Both the position numbers and the translations under genes were made by a program. The notes under the pieces are model-generated. The model was not told where the DNA came from and searched no databases. It worked only from the letters and a program-made list of their open reading frames with translations. Shown piece by piece: positions 7,637 to 16,852 of a DNA stretch of 44,456 nucleotides. Each line of letters begins with the position of its first letter. The stretch's first letter is position 1. The DNA comes from JBGCFO01 sp045106955 (lineage in GTDB: Bacteria > Pseudomonadota > Alphaproteobacteria > Rickettsiales > Rickettsiaceae): the NCBI GenBank assembly GCA_045106955.1, contig JBGCFO010000013.1:1-44456 (forward strand), read 5' to 3'.

Positions 7637-8392
7637 TTAATTTACTTGATTAAATTGATATATTTTATATAGAAAATATTTAGCGCAATAAAACCACATC
7701 AATCCAAGCGGAATTGTAAATAATACATCAGTCATCCAATGTGCACCTGTAAACAAACGAGGAATTATAATAAATATTCCAATAACATAAACTAATATAG
7801 TATATAAAATATGATGTTTAATTTCGAACACACTAAAACACATCCAATACACAGCTATTAAAGTATGTCCAGCAGGAAATGAATTGCAAGATAACTCCTT
7901 AATATCAGAAATATTTATAGTTTCAGATAAACTAATTATTGGTAAAATTACTACAGAAGGCGATAGCCTATGAATATCTAATATTTTAGAAAATAGAAAG
8001 CTATTTGTTAACAATACTACTTGAAAAAATAACCAAAAATATATTATTTCTTTAAATAACCTCAATCTGCAACATTCATTATCCCTTCCAAATAACATAG
8101 ATAAATTAATAAACATCATCACTACAACATTAATCCAACTCTCATTAGAATGGTTAAGCAAAGCTATGATAAATTGCAATGCATGAGAACATAGTAAAAG
8201 CCCATTAAGAGATAGAAAAACACTAGAATCAAACTTCTCTATTATATTATGAGTATTAGGAACAAACCATACAATAAACATGGTAAACATAACCCCTAAA
8301 TTAATAGCTATTAAAATTAAAGACTTATGTGGCTTATATAAATGATGTATATCACTCCTGTCATTGATCTGAATCATCATATTCATAATCAT
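7637..8392 (-). CDS. PAP2-family membrane phosphatase
   Basis: Multi-spanning membrane protein of 251 residues with the PAP2 catalytic motifs. C1-like is K136-x5-R142-x2-P145 (KILDIHRLSP), C2 is SFPAGH at 171-176, and C3 is R212-x5-H218-x3-D222. The family removes or transfers phosphate on lipid pyrophosphates or lipid A; which substrate applies here cannot be told. About six hydrophobic segments are visible. All usable ATG starts (8392, 8386, 8380, 8377) lie inside the 3' end of gyrA, overlapping it by 17-32 bases, so translation may be coupled to gyrA. Conservation at C2 and C3 suggests an active enzyme. Confidence 0.85.
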   Translation of the reverse strand: MIMNMMIQINDRSDIHHLYKPHKSLILIAINLGVMFTMFIVWFVPNTHNIIEKFDSSVFLSLNGLLLCSHALQFIIALLNHSNESWINVVVMMFINLSMLFGRDNECCRLRLFKEIIYFWLFFQVVLLTNSFLFSKILDIHRLSPSVVILPIISLSETINISDIKELSCNSFPAGHTLIAVYWMCFSVFEIKHHILYTILVYVIGIFIIIPRLFTGAHWMTDVLFTIPLGLMWFYCAKYFLYKIYQFNQVN

Positions 8393-11081
8393 CTTGTGAT
8401 TCAGCGTCAGAAATTAATGATACAGATACAACATGCTCATCTTTTGCTGTTTTGAATAAAATTACCCCTCCAGTATTACGGCCAGTTGTGCGTATCGCGT
8501 TGAGCTTGCATCTAATAACTTGAGCATTGTCAGTAATTAACATTAATTCATCATCTGGCATCGCAGGCATCACGGACAAAACATCGCCGGTTTTTTTAGA
8601 TAAATCCATATTAGCTATACCACTACCACCTCTCGATGTGATGCGATATTCATAAGCTGAAGTTTTTTTACCAAAACCATTTTCTGTAACAGTCAAAATA
8701 AATTCTTCTTCTATAGCCATATTATAAACTTGTTCATAATTAAGGGCGATATCATATTTACTAATATCACATGCTTTTGAACTCGTTTTTTTAGACTCAT
8801 CAGAACTATTAAAAGAAGCAATGCGCTGTCTAGTCGATAAAGGAATTTTTAAAAACTCTTTCCTTTCTTCAGCTGAATATTTTAATCCCCCGCGTAACAC
8901 AGTCATAGAAATAACCTCATCTTTCGAAGTTAATTTCATTCCGCGTACGCCATCTGAGGTACGACTTTTAAATACACGTACAGATTCTACAAGGCATCTA
9001 ATGGCCTTGCCTAATTTTGTTGCAAGCAATACATGATCATCCTTCCTGCACAATTTAACATTTACTAATTTATCATCATCGCCTAATTTAATTGCGATTT
9101 TGCCATTAGATTGAATATATTTAAAATCTGATAAATTATTACGCCTAATATTACCATTGGCTGTTGCGAACATAATATACATATTATGAATATCATCTTC
9201 ATCATCAGGCAGCGGCATTATTGTCGTAATATACTCTCCATCATTTAAAGGCAATAAATTTACTATCGGCTTACCTCTCCCTTGAGGCGTAGCAAGAGGA
9301 ATTGAATATAATTTTAAATTATATACTATACCACGACTTGAGAAAAAGAGCATTGACGTGTGTGTGCTACCAACAAAAATCTTAGTAACGAAATCCTCTT
9401 CCTTAAGAGTAGCGGCTGCCCTGCCCTTACCGCCACGATTTTGCGATTTATATGTTTTTAACGGAACGCGTTTAATATACCCATTTAAAGTTACTGTAGC
9501 TACCATATCCTCCTTTGGTATCAAGCTTTCCAAGTCTTGATCAAATTCGCCAATTTCAATGGAAGTGAGTCGAGGAGTGCCAAAATCTTTCTTAATTTGT
9601 ATCAATTCTTCTTTCAATATTTCAAGTAATCTACTTCTTGAATTCAATATTTCCAAATAATATTTAATTTCTTTCGCTAAGGCTTCTATATCTTTTTGTA
9701 AATTAGATTGCTCAAGAGCCGTCAAGCGATGTAATCGCATATCCAAAATTGCTTTGGCTTGGGTTGGAGTAAATTTACAATTTCCACTTTCATCTACAAC
9801 AGTTCCATCTCCTACCAACTTAATCAAACTCAACATGTCAGATACATCCCAATTACAAGACATTAATTTTGACTTTGCTTCAGCAGAATCTTGTGCAGAT
9901 CTAATTATGCTAATAATCGTATCAATATTTTTAACTGCAACAATCAAACCTATTAAAACATGAGATTTTGCTCTAGATTTATCAAGTAAAAATATAGTAC
10001 GACGAGTAATTACAATTTCTCGAAATTTTATAAAAGCTGCGATAATTTGCTTCAAATTCATTATCTTTGGAATCCCATCATCTATCGCTAGCATAATCAC
10101 TCCAAAATTGGATTGTAATTGAGTGTATGCATATAGTTGATTTAATATCATATCCGATATAGCATCTTTTTTAAGTTCAATAACAATTCGAATGCCCTTT
10201 TTATTAGATTCATCTCTTAAATCCGCTATACCTTCTATCTTCTTTTCACGAGCTAAATCAGCAATTTTTTCAACCAATTTTGCCTTATTAACCATATAAG
10301 GTATTTCTGTGATAATAATAGCTTCTCTATTAGATAATTCCTCAATCTCAGTCATTCCTCTGATGGTAATACTGCCACGACCAGTTAAATAAGCAGATTG
10401 AATACCTTGCACTCCTAAAATCTTACCTCCAGTAGGAAAATCTGGGCCTTTAATTAATTTGCACAACTCATCAATTTCAACATCGTTATTATCTGCATAT
10501 AAACAGCAAGCATCTATCACTTCGCTCAAATTATGAGGCGGGATATTAGTAGCCATCCCTACGGCAATGCCACCGCTGCCATTTATCAATAAATTAGGAA
10601 ATGTTGCCGGCAATGCAACCGGCTCAGATTCTGAGTTATCATAATTTGGAACAAAATCGACTGTATCTTTATCTATCTCATCAACTAATGCATGAGCACT
10701 TTTAGCTAACCTCGCTTCTGTATAACGAGTTGCAGCTGCAGAATCTCCATCTATAGATCCAAAATTACCTTGACCATTTATTAATGGAACTCTTAGGGAA
10801 AAATCTTGCGCCATGCGTACCAAAGAGTCGTATATCGCCGCCTCACCATGAGGATGGTACTTACCCATTGTGTCACCAACAATTCTTGAAGATTTTCTAT
10901 GAGCGCTGTACGCATTATAACCAGCATCATACATTGCGTATAAAATACGTCGATGCACTGGCTTTAATCCATCTCTAACATCTGGTATCGCTCTACTTAC
11001 AATGACGCTCATTGCATAATCAAGGTAGGAGCTTTTCATCTCGCTAGAGACATCTATATCTATTAAATCTTTGGATTTCAT
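8361..11081 (-). CDS. gyrA: DNA gyrase subunit A
   Basis: DNA cleavage and rejoining subunit of gyrase. At 906 residues it is full length. The catalytic Tyr is Y120 (AAATRYTEARL), and the winged-helix region with GKYHPHGEAAIYD spans about 73-85. The C-terminal beta-pinwheel carries a GyrA box, QNRGGKGR, which argues for GyrA and against ParC. In the quinolone region, E. coli Ser83 corresponds to Ala81 and Asp87 to Asp85 here. Ala at this site is linked to natural fluoroquinolone resistance in some Ehrlichia. The C-terminal end is very acidic. gyrB is not in the window. Confidence 0.98.
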   Translation of the reverse strand: MKSKDLIDIDVSSEMKSSYLDYAMSVIVSRAIPDVRDGLKPVHRRILYAMYDAGYNAYSAHRKSSRIVGDTMGKYHPHGEAAIYDSLVRMAQDFSLRVPLINGQGNFGSIDGDSAAATRYTEARLAKSAHALVDEIDKDTVDFVPNYDNSESEPVALPATFPNLLINGSGGIAVGMATNIPPHNLSEVIDACCLYADNNDVEIDELCKLIKGPDFPTGGKILGVQGIQSAYLTGRGSITIRGMTEIEELSNREAIIITEIPYMVNKAKLVEKIADLAREKKIEGIADLRDESNKKGIRIVIELKKDAISDMILNQLYAYTQLQSNFGVIMLAIDDGIPKIMNLKQIIAAFIKFREIVITRRTIFLLDKSRAKSHVLIGLIVAVKNIDTIISIIRSAQDSAEAKSKLMSCNWDVSDMLSLIKLVGDGTVVDESGNCKFTPTQAKAILDMRLHRLTALEQSNLQKDIEALAKEIKYYLEILNSRSRLLEILKEELIQIKKDFGTPRLTSIEIGEFDQDLESLIPKEDMVATVTLNGYIKRVPLKTYKSQNRGGKGRAAATLKEEDFVTKIFVGSTHTSMLFFSSRGIVYNLKLYSIPLATPQGRGKPIVNLLPLNDGEYITTIMPLPDDEDDIHNMYIMFATANGNIRRNNLSDFKYIQSNGKIAIKLGDDDKLVNVKLCRKDDHVLLATKLGKAIRCLVESVRVFKSRTSDGVRGMKLTSKDEVISMTVLRGGLKYSAEERKEFLKIPLSTRQRIASFNSSDESKKTSSKACDISKYDIALNYEQVYNMAIEEEFILTVTENGFGKKTSAYEYRITSRGGSGIANMDLSKKTGDVLSVMPAMPDDELMLITDNAQVIRCKLNAIRTTGRNTGGVILFKTAKDEHVVSVSLISDAESQDDYEYDDSDQ

Positions 11082-11204
11082 GGGTAAATAAGTTATTTAT
11101 GTGTAAATTATTTTATTTGTCAGTTATCATTTTGGGATTATATACAAAACAGCAGTATATGCAAGATCATTGGCTAATAATACTTATATAAAGACTTATA
11201 CACT

Positions 11205-11801
11205 TCAATCAGAGATGCTTTTATTTAAAGCGGATAATCTCGCATTCTGCAACATAAGCTCAATATGACTTACTGTATCATACAACTTATCATTAGTTAT
11301 AACAAAATCATAATATTGTGCATAGCTAATTTCTTTTTGGGCGTTTTGTAGGCGTAATTCAATATTATGATTTTTGCTATTCTCGCGATTAGATAATCTT
11401 TGTTTTAAATGATGCAAGTAAGGTTTAGGAGGAAGTAAAAACACAGAAATGATAGAATGGTTTTTACATAAGCTAGATTGTAATGACTTGAGTCCATTAG
11501 CATCAATGTCAAATACAACATCTACGTTCTTATCAAGAATGCTTTGTACATCTGATTTTAAAGTGCCATAGAAATTTCCATATAGAAAGGTATGCTCAAG
11601 TAATTTATTTTTATCCAATAGATCTTGAAACTCTTCTTTCGACTTAAAATGATAATCAACGCCATCCAATTCATTATTGCGCATCTCTCTAGTTGTTGCG
11701 GAAATAGATAATTTTAGATTCTTATCCTGATTCACCAAAACCCTAGCAACAGTAGATTTTCCACAACCAGAAGGCGATGAAAGTATTAAAATTATAGACA
11801 T
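11205..11801 (-). CDS. gmk: Guanylate kinase
   Basis: Phosphorylates GMP/dGMP to GDP/dGDP using ATP. The 198-residue protein has the P-loop SSPSGCGKST at about 8-17, the GMP-binding block ATTREMRNNELDGVDYHF, the GNFYGT motif and the DIDANGLKSL segment. Length is normal. It ends about 120 bases before the gyrA start on the same strand. Confidence 0.96.
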   Translation of the reverse strand: MSIILILSSPSGCGKSTVARVLVNQDKNLKLSISATTREMRNNELDGVDYHFKSKEEFQDLLDKNKLLEHTFLYGNFYGTLKSDVQSILDKNVDVVFDIDANGLKSLQSSLCKNHSIISVFLLPPKPYLHHLKQRLSNRENSKNHNIELRLQNAQKEISYAQYYDFVITNDKLYDTVSHIELMLQNARLSALNKSISD

Positions 11802-11824
11802 AATATTACAGGACCTAGATTAAT

Positions 11825-12331
11825 CTACAATGATTTTTGAAAATTACTTTTTTGCTTTCTATTATTATATGACCGAGAGCTGCTCTTAGATAAATTAGTG
11901 TATTTAGTGTATAAAATTAAACAACACATAGTTAATACTAAAATAATAGCAAATAATAAGATAGAAAGATAATTTGGTATATAAATTGCCATAAAAAAAA
12001 CCGACATTGCGCATAATGCAAACATTGAAACTGCTGCGCTTATTTGACCTATACGAAAAGACCGTTCTCGTGATTGTAATATAGCCGCGTTCATTTGCAA
12101 CTTATCTTGCTGTTCTTTTTTGACTATAGATATTAACTCTTGAAATGCACCAGGATATAACTCTTCATACTCAGCTAACAAATCAAATGGTGGTAAGGCG
12201 TTTGATAATTTATGTTTATGAAAAACATCATTATTAGAGTTGGATCGATATTCATTTTTAGGTCTACCATTATTAGAGCAGCCTTTGTTTAACCTTTGGT
12301 TAGTTACAAAGAATTCTTTTACTTCTTTCAT
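11825..12331 (-). CDS. DUF2335-type small membrane protein
   Basis: A protein of 168 residues. The N-terminal 45 residues are polar and Asn/Lys-rich. LPPFDLLAEYEELYPGAFQE (46-65) resembles the signature of the DUF2335 family of predicted membrane proteins (PP-x-LL-x-Y-E-x-x-PGA). Then comes a charged helix KKEQQDK, and two membrane segments at about 98-117 and 121-142 forming a hairpin, followed by a basic tail. The function of the family is unknown. It lies 23 bases upstream of gmk. Confidence 0.6.
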   Translation of the reverse strand: MKEVKEFFVTNQRLNKGCSNNGRPKNEYRSNSNNDVFHKHKLSNALPPFDLLAEYEELYPGAFQELISIVKKEQQDKLQMNAAILQSRERSFRIGQISAAVSMFALCAMSVFFMAIYIPNYLSILLFAIILVLTMCCLILYTKYTNLSKSSSRSYNNRKQKSNFQKSL

Positions 12332-12358
12332 TGTTTAAATTGATGTAATTTATTGAGA

Positions 12359-12634
12359 TTATAATTTAGATTTAGATGATTTATATAACTTATTCTTAAA
12401 CGCATTATCAATATTTCTCATAACATTATAAAAATACCTTAACAAAACATTGTTTATATTATTGTCTCGATACTTATGGTCGTAATCCTGCAAATTATAA
12501 CAAAAAATATATAACATTTCACTTCGAATTGAACCGTAGCGTTTACCAACAAATAGATTAATAATATTAAGATATATCAAACGAAACACCTGAATAAAGC
12601 CAACGATAAAATAATAACAGTAAAATTTTTTCAT
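12359..12634 (-). CDS. Small hypothetical protein
   Basis: Starting from the ATG at 12634, 91 residues; a TTG at 12643 would add three. An N-terminal hydrophobic stretch (about residues 5-30) could be a membrane anchor. The remainder is Tyr/Asn/Lys-rich and basic (RYFYNVMRNIDNAFKNKLYK). I do not recognise a family. It lies on the same strand between fabI and the DUF2335-type gene, with short spacing to the latter (27 bases), which supports its being a gene. Its residue use is typical of this genome's AT-rich coding DNA. Confidence 0.45.
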   Translation of the reverse strand: MKKFYCYYFIVGFIQVFRLIYLNIINLFVGKRYGSIRSEMLYIFCYNLQDYDHKYRDNNINNVLLRYFYNVMRNIDNAFKNKLYKSSKSKL

Positions 12635-12738
12635 ATTTTGCAAAAGCGAAACTTAAATGGAAAAATGAGCTGCATTATACAACACTCCCATTCTAGATAA
12701 TAAACAAAATATGGTTAAAATCAATAGTGATTTAATAT

Positions 12739-13530
12739 TTATACAGAGCATATACCTAGCACATTGTAACCGCAGTCAATGTAATGAATCTCTCCTGTTA
12801 CACCTGAAGATAATGGGCTTAATAAATACAACGCTCCCCCTGCAACATCTTCCTGAGTAACATTCCGTCTTAACGGCGATGTCTTGGCATGAATCTTTAA
12901 CATAGAACTAAAATTACTAATTCCACTTGCTGCAAGGGTTTTAATTGGGCCAGCAGAAATCGCGTTCACTCTAATGCCGTATTCTCCTAAATCTTCTGCT
13001 AGATACTTTACTGATGATTCTAACGCAGCTTTAGCTACTCCCATTACATTGTAAGATGGAATAACTTTTTCAGCGCCATAATATGTCATAGTAATAATAC
13101 TAGCATTTTCATTCATAATAGGCTGCAAACGCTTAGCAAAATCTATTAATGAATAGCAAGATATATGCATTGAATTTTGAAAGTTTGCAAGAGTGGTGTC
13201 AAAAAACTTGCCCTTTAATTCATTTCGATCTGCAAACGCTATGGAGTGAACAAAAAAATCTAATTTGCCCCATTTGGCCTTTACTAACTCAAACAATTTA
13301 TCCATAGAATCACTGTTAGTAACATCGCATTGAGCTGTAAAATCACAATTAATAAATTCAGATAAAGAATCAACTCTTCTTTGTATTGCTTCATTTGGAT
13401 AGGTTAATCCAATATTTGCTCCATGCTTGCTGGCAATAGATGCTATAGACCAAGCTATTGACATATCATTTGCAACGCCTACAACAATACCTTTTTTGCC
13501 AGATAATAATTGCGTATTACAATCATTCAT
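12739..13530 (-). CDS. fabI: Enoyl-[acyl-carrier-protein] reductase (NADH)
   Basis: Last step of each fatty-acid elongation round in FASII. It is a short-chain dehydrogenase fold: GKKGIVVGVANDMSIAW is the FabI-type NAD site, DFFVHSIAFADR follows, the catalytic Tyr-x6-Lys is SYNVMGVAK, and RVNAISAGPIKTLAASGI is diagnostic of FabI. The ATG at 13530 gives 263 residues, close to E. coli FabI. Upstream, the sequence ATGAATGAGGAAAATAAT is repeated twice in tandem (13531-13566), each copy holding a GAGG Shine-Dalgarno and an ATG. In-frame starts at 13548 and 13566 would therefore add 6 or 12 residues. Confidence 0.95.
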   Translation of the reverse strand: MNDCNTQLLSGKKGIVVGVANDMSIAWSIASIASKHGANIGLTYPNEAIQRRVDSLSEFINCDFTAQCDVTNSDSMDKLFELVKAKWGKLDFFVHSIAFADRNELKGKFFDTTLANFQNSMHISCYSLIDFAKRLQPIMNENASIITMTYYGAEKVIPSYNVMGVAKAALESSVKYLAEDLGEYGIRVNAISAGPIKTLAASGISNFSSMLKIHAKTSPLRRNVTQEDVAGGALYLLSPLSSGVTGEIHYIDCGYNVLGICSV

Positions 13531-13566
13531 ATTATTTTCCTCATTCATATTATTTTCCTCATTCAT
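13523..13566 (-). repeat. 18-bp tandem repeat of RBS and start codon
   Basis: Two perfect copies of an 18-base unit (13549-13566 and 13531-13548) plus an 8-base partial third copy (13523-13530). The unit is a multiple of three and encodes MNEENN. Each copy contains GAGG spaced correctly to the next ATG, so the repeat duplicates the translation initiation site of fabI in frame. Confidence 0.9.
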
Positions 13567-13689
13567 ATTTAATTATTCGTTTAATGATTTTAATTTGTAT
13601 ATTTCAATCATGTAAAAGAATATTGCGCAAAACAATGTTTGTAAAGAATAAAAAAGATGATATCTGAATAACTTTTTATTAAAAAGTGA

Positions 13690-13718
13690 TTGACATATAT
13701 TCAAGCTTTGATTAACCT
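13690..13718 (+). promoter_or_regulatory. Weak candidate rho promoter
   Basis: A perfect TTGACA at 13690-13695 is followed after 17 bases by TAACCT at 13713-13718. The -35 is ideal and the -10 poor. The site is about 130 bases upstream of rho in the 319-base gap between the divergent fabI and rho starts. That gap otherwise shows nothing I can name. Confidence 0.3.
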
Positions 13719-13849
13719 TATCGCTGTTCCAGTTGCAATGGTTCATCTTAAATTAAAACATCTTTAAATAAATCATAAGTATTTAGGCGCGAAATTAAAA
13801 ATACTGGTTATTTCACGCATATAAATAAATAACAAATAAAAAGGTATCT

Positions 13850-15223
13850 ATGAACAAGACTAAATCTAACAATGGAAGTGACAATGCGCCATCTATAAAA
13901 AAACAAGAAATAAATAAAATTGCAAATAACGAAGAAAGTCCAGATAATGCAACTAACCAAGTATCTCTTGCTTTAAATTTAAAAGAATTAAAAAATAAGT
14001 CTCTGACAGAGCTTCATGAAAAAGTTGCAGAACTAGGTATAGATAATGCCAACTCTTTACGCAAACAAGAAATTATATTCATGATATTAAAAAATGTAGC
14101 AGAAAAAGGGGGCACAATATGCGCAGAAGGGGTTTTAGAGGTGTTGCAAGATGGATTTGGTTTTCTACGTTCCCCAGAAATGAATTACGTTCATGGATCA
14201 GATGATGTGTACATATCTCCTAGCCAGATTCGTCGCTTTGGATTACGAACCGGCGATACCGTTGAAGGGTATATTAGAGCGCCTAAAGATACAGAGCGTT
14301 ATTTTGCATTAATTAGAGTAAATAAAGTAAATTTTCAAGATGTAAGTCATATAACAAACAGAGTTCATTTTGACAATCTAATCCCAGTTTATCCAGATGA
14401 AAAAATAAATTTAGAAATAGAAGGAACAAAGAGCTTAAGCAATAGAGTAATAGACTTAATAGCTCCTATGGGAAAGGGGCAAAGAGCTTTAATTGTTGCC
14501 CAACCTAAAACTGGTAAGACAATTTTATTGCAAGATATTGCGTCTGGAATTACAACAAACCATCCTGAAGCTTATTTTATAGCACTTTTAATTGATGAAC
14601 GCCCAGAGGAAGTCACCGATATGCGTCGCTCAATGAAGGGTGAAGTTGTCAGCTCTACATTCGACGAACCTGCTTATAGACATGTGCAGTTAGCTGAGAT
14701 GGTTGCAGAGAAGGCAAGGAGATTAGTAGAGCACAAAAAAGATGTTGTAATATTACTAGACTCTATCACTAGATTAGCTAGGGCATATAACGCCGTTGTA
14801 CCGTCTTCTGGCAAAGTATTAACAGGTGGAGTTGATGCGAATGCATTGCAAAGACCTAAAAGACTATTTGGAGCTGCGCGTAATATAGAAAATGGAGGAT
14901 CATTAACTATTATAGGCACTGCTTTAATTGATACTGGATCTCGTATGGATGAAGTAATCTTTGAAGAATTTAAAGGAACTGGTAATTCTGAGATAGTATT
15001 AGATCGTAAATTATCTGATAAACGTGTATTTCCTGCAATTGATATTGCAAAATCTGGTACACGGAAAGAAGAATGCTTGGTAGATAGATCAACATTAAGT
15101 AAAATGTGGGTATTGCGCAGAATTCTTAATCCAATGGGCACAGTAGAATCGATGGAATTTTTAATAGATAAACTTAAAGGATCTAAAAATAACACGCAAT
15201 TTTTTGATAAAATGAATTCATAA
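13850..15223 (+). CDS. rho: Transcription termination factor Rho
   Basis: RNA-dependent ATPase/helicase that ends transcription. At 457 residues it is about 40 longer than the usual Rho because of a polar Asn/Lys/Ser N-terminal extension (residues 1-40). Then come the Rho N-domain (SLTELHEKVAELGI), the cold-shock RNA-binding domain (EGVLEVLQDGFGFLRSPE and SPSQIRRFGLRTGD), Walker A AQPKTGKT, Walker B VVILLDSITRLARAYN, and the Q/R-loop region toward the C-terminus. An AAGG Shine-Dalgarno lies 5-6 bases before the ATG. mdh follows on the same strand after 60 bases. Confidence 0.98.
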   Translation: MNKTKSNNGSDNAPSIKKQEINKIANNEESPDNATNQVSLALNLKELKNKSLTELHEKVAELGIDNANSLRKQEIIFMILKNVAEKGGTICAEGVLEVLQDGFGFLRSPEMNYVHGSDDVYISPSQIRRFGLRTGDTVEGYIRAPKDTERYFALIRVNKVNFQDVSHITNRVHFDNLIPVYPDEKINLEIEGTKSLSNRVIDLIAPMGKGQRALIVAQPKTGKTILLQDIASGITTNHPEAYFIALLIDERPEEVTDMRRSMKGEVVSSTFDEPAYRHVQLAEMVAEKARRLVEHKKDVVILLDSITRLARAYNAVVPSSGKVLTGGVDANALQRPKRLFGAARNIENGGSLTIIGTALIDTGSRMDEVIFEEFKGTGNSEIVLDRKLSDKRVFPAIDIAKSGTRKEECLVDRSTLSKMWVLRRILNPMGTVESMEFLIDKLKGSKNNTQFFDKMNS

Positions 15224-15283
15224 ACAACATTATTTAATGTTAGGTGCATATAAACAATAACTTAAATTAAGGGTAAATAAATC

Positions 15284-16228
15284 ATGGTAAATAGACGAAG
15301 CAAAATTAGTTTAATTGGAGCTGGTAACATAGGTGGAACTCTTGCTCATCTTATTGCTGCAAAAAATCTTGGAGATGTTGTGTTACTAGATCGTAAGGAA
15401 GATCCTCCTAAAGGCAAAGCCCTAGATATCTTGCAAGCAGCTACAATTGATAATACAGATCTAAATATCTCTGGTACTGTAAATTATCAAGATATAGAAA
15501 ATTCAGATGTTATAATAATCACTGCAGGGATTCCTAGAAAACCTGGAATGAGTCGTAATGACTTAATCAATACAAATATAGAGGTGATGAAACCTATTGC
15601 TCGAGCAATCAAAGAGCATGCTCCAAATGCATTTGTTATAGTTGTCACTAACCCATTAGATATCATGGTTTATATTGCATGCAAAGAAAGTGGATTACCA
15701 AGTAACAAGGTAGTTGGCATGGCTGGAGTGTTAGACTCTGCAAGATTTTCATATTTTCTTGCTCAAGAATTTAATGTTTCAGTATCTAATGTGAATAGTT
15801 TTGTTCTTGGTGGACATGGAGACTCAATGGTGCCACTAGCTCGATATTCTACAATTGGTGGCATTCCAGTGCCAGATATGATTAAAATGGGCTGGAGCAA
15901 TTGGGATAAAATAAATGAAATTATAGATCGTACACGTAACGGTGGAGCAGAAATAGTGTCGCTATTGCAAAGCTCAGCGTATTATGCGCCCGCTACAGCT
16001 GCAATCGAAATGGCAGAAAGTTATTTATTCAATAAGCGTAAAATCTTATCGTGCGCCGCGTATCTTCAAGGTGAATATGGCTTTAATGATATTTACGTTG
16101 GAGTGCCTGTAGTAATCGGGGCTAATGGTGTTGAAAAAATAGTTCAAATTACATTAACTCAAGATGAACAGAAGGCCTTTGACAAGTCTGTTAATGATGT
16201 AAAAGATCTGTTGTTAAGCGTATTGTAG
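15284..16228 (+). CDS. mdh: Malate dehydrogenase (LDH-like type)
   Basis: TCA-cycle enzyme, malate + NAD+ to oxaloacetate + NADH. The protein has 314 residues. The Rossmann motif is GAGNIGGT at about 10-17. The substrate loop is PRKPGMSRNDL, with the Arg pair typical of malate specificity, followed by TNPLDIMVY and GMAGVLDSARF. GGHGDSMVPL holds the catalytic His. This is the LDH-like MDH typical of alphaproteobacteria. It is convergent with the next gene, with a 24-base gap. Confidence 0.97.
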   Translation: MVNRRSKISLIGAGNIGGTLAHLIAAKNLGDVVLLDRKEDPPKGKALDILQAATIDNTDLNISGTVNYQDIENSDVIIITAGIPRKPGMSRNDLINTNIEVMKPIARAIKEHAPNAFVIVVTNPLDIMVYIACKESGLPSNKVVGMAGVLDSARFSYFLAQEFNVSVSNVNSFVLGGHGDSMVPLARYSTIGGIPVPDMIKMGWSNWDKINEIIDRTRNGGAEIVSLLQSSAYYAPATAAIEMAESYLFNKRKILSCAAYLQGEYGFNDIYVGVPVVIGANGVEKIVQITLTQDEQKAFDKSVNDVKDLLLSVL

Positions 16229-16252
16229 CGTATAATATTCATTGCAAAATTT

Positions 16253-16699
16253 TTAATTATTACAGGCGCAAAAATCTGTAAGTAAGTCATAATCATCATA
16301 TTCTAAATTCGACTCAATAACTATAGATAAATTATTGTTAAGTATTTCTGGAAATTTATCGATAAATTTTATTTCCTTATGTGCTGAACTGTTATAATCA
16401 ATAATTTTGGATTTAGCAATATCTATTAATTTAAGAATTAATGCTTGATTGTTATTATTATAACCTATAAAATTCAACATATTTTTCATATCACTATCTA
16501 TCTTTTTATACAACCAAGGATTCCTTTTACCTTCTGTGTATTCACGCATCGAGTAATTACATAAATTGCAAATATAAGAGCGCACTATCGCTTCTTCTGA
16601 ATATGTTCGTTGATAATTACTGCATATCAAATTGTCAAATTCCTTTTTTACATCTTTAACTATTGAATCATGAGCTCTGTAACGCATGTGATTTTTCAT
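16253..16699 (-). CDS. Hypothetical protein, orphan
   Basis: A soluble, charged protein of 148 residues with no family I recognise. It is mostly helical in character, has YICNLCNYSM (a C-x2-C pair at about 43-46) and a Cys-containing acidic C-terminal end (YDDYDLLTDFCACNN). No signal peptide or membrane segment. It is convergent with mdh and divergent from the next gene. ATG at 16699 or the internal ATG at 16687 could be the start. Its length without stops in AT-rich DNA and its codon use favour a real gene. Confidence 0.55.
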   Translation of the reverse strand: MKNHMRYRAHDSIVKDVKKEFDNLICSNYQRTYSEEAIVRSYICNLCNYSMREYTEGKRNPWLYKKIDSDMKNMLNFIGYNNNNQALILKLIDIAKSKIIDYNSSAHKEIKFIDKFPEILNNNLSIVIESNLEYDDYDLLTDFCACNN

Positions 16700-16852
16700 T
16701 GATCTATTATTATAATTAATACATTAACACATTACAAAATTACAACAAACATACATTATAATTTGGTAACTCATGACAATCACTAGAAATCGATTATAAA
16801 TTAATTTAATATAAGAATATTAAATAATTATTAATATATTGGGTAAATAATC

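Noticed and set aside
8361..11081. ParC (topoisomerase IV) instead of GyrA
   Set aside because: The C-terminal domain carries a GyrA box (QNRGGKGR) and the length of 906 fits GyrA.
14674..15249. Minus-strand open frame of 191 codons
   Set aside because: It is antisense to the 3' half of rho, which is unmistakable; no recognisable protein features.
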